Shown here in pieces: positions 14,858 through 15,211 of a DNA stretch of 15,211 nt. Made by a program: the position numbers and the translations under genes. The DNA comes from Thioalkalivibrio nitratireducens (GTDB taxonomy: Bacteria; Pseudomonadota; Gammaproteobacteria; Ectothiorhodospirales; Ectothiorhodospiraceae): contig JAABSN010000079.1 in NCBI GenBank assembly GCA_011390385.1, positions 1 through 15,211 on the forward strand, in the 5' to 3' direction. The notes below the pieces were generated by a model. The model was given only the letters and a program-made list of their open reading frames with translations, was not told the DNA's origin and searched no databases. Positions within the stretch are counted from its first letter, which is position 1. Each line of letters starts with the position of its first letter.

Positions 14858-15211
14858 CTACTCCGGGCGGAGGACCAATACTGCGAGAGGGGGCAGATCC
14901 AGGCGCAGCGTGGCGGGGAACCCTCGATGAGGCCGGGATTCGGCGACGGCCACACTCGAGCCGCGCGAGGCGCCACCGTAGAATTCGGAGTCGGTGTTCA
15001 GGCACACCCGCCAGGTGCCGGAATGGGGTGCCGGGATCTCGTAGTCGAGGCGTTCGACCGGCGTGAAGTTCAGTATCACGATCAGTTGGGAATCCGGGCC
15101 CCGGCGCAGGTAACTGAGCACCGAGCGGCTCGCGTCGTCGCAGTCGAGCCAGGCGAAGCCTTCCGGATCGAACTCCCGGGCATGGAGTGCAGGGTCATCC
15201 TGATAAAGATG
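14858..15211 (-). CDS. glgB: 1,4-alpha-glucan branching enzyme, C-terminal part (cut by window edge)
   Basis: The 117 visible codons run from the right edge to a TAG at 14858-14860. They match the end of GlgB, which makes alpha-1,6 branches in glycogen. The visible part covers the C-terminal beta-sandwich region: LYQDDPALHAREFDPEGFAW, LDCDDASRSVLSYLRR, VILNFTPVERLDYEIPAP, WRVCLNTDSEFYGG and the closing LDLPPLAVLVLRPE. The NFTPV...R..Y, NTD..FYGG and LPPLA motifs are typical. The catalytic barrel lies outside the window. The GTG at 15121 is internal and not a start. The tRNA-Ala follows on the same strand. Confidence 0.93.
   Translation of the reverse strand, partial: HLYQDDPALHAREFDPEGFAWLDCDDASRSVLSYLRRGPDSQLIVILNFTPVERLDYEIPAPHSGTWRVCLNTDSEFYGGASRGSSVAVAESRPHRGFPATLRLDLPPLAVLVLRPE

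Overview
The window comes from a GC-rich proteobacterium, most likely a gammaproteobacterium. Its core is a complete aa3-type (caa3-like) cytochrome c oxidase locus whose gene order resembles the cox locus of Pseudomonas: coxB-coxA-small protein-cox11-coxC, then a DUF2909 gene, SURF1, an SCO-like protein, ctaA and cyoE, then SCO1 with a PCuAC copper chaperone. Nothing in the sequence fixes the genus.

Layout. Positions 1-530 hold an unassigned stretch and a fragment of an Hsp20 gene. Positions 693-1019 (-) encode a small three-helix membrane protein, divergent from a two-gene copper-delivery operon, SCO1/SenC and PCuAC (1055-2250, +). From there to 10383 the minus strand carries the oxidase. 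Its structural genes are coxB (with a fused cytochrome c domain), coxA and coxC. Its assembly genes are a 37-residue membrane protein, cox11, SURF1, an SCO-like protein without the copper histidine, ctaA and cyoE. Only the DUF2909 gene (5797-6009) reads the other way.

Upstream of coxB is an operon of three genes joined by ATGA overlaps (10685-12248, -): a DUF2189 membrane protein and two single-haem periplasmic cytochromes c. It ends in a short terminator that overlaps the last stop codon.

From about 12290 to 14707 the content is accessory and partly decayed: a MITE/REP-like interspersed repeat, the C-terminal 50 codons of an ammonium transporter gene directly abutting it, a doubtful cysteine-rich ORF, and a secreted 370-residue cysteine-rich protein with a regular cysteine-spacing pattern. 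This stretch lies on the 3' side of a tRNA-Ala(CGC) gene, where islands often integrate, but no integrase is visible. The right edge is the C-terminal part of glgB (glycogen branching enzyme).

How the genes work together: cyoE and ctaA make haem O and then haem A. SURF1 assists haem A insertion into CoxA. Cox11 supplies CuB; SCO1 and PCuAC supply CuA of CoxB. The two small cytochromes c and the cytochrome domain of CoxB are plausible electron carriers to CuA.
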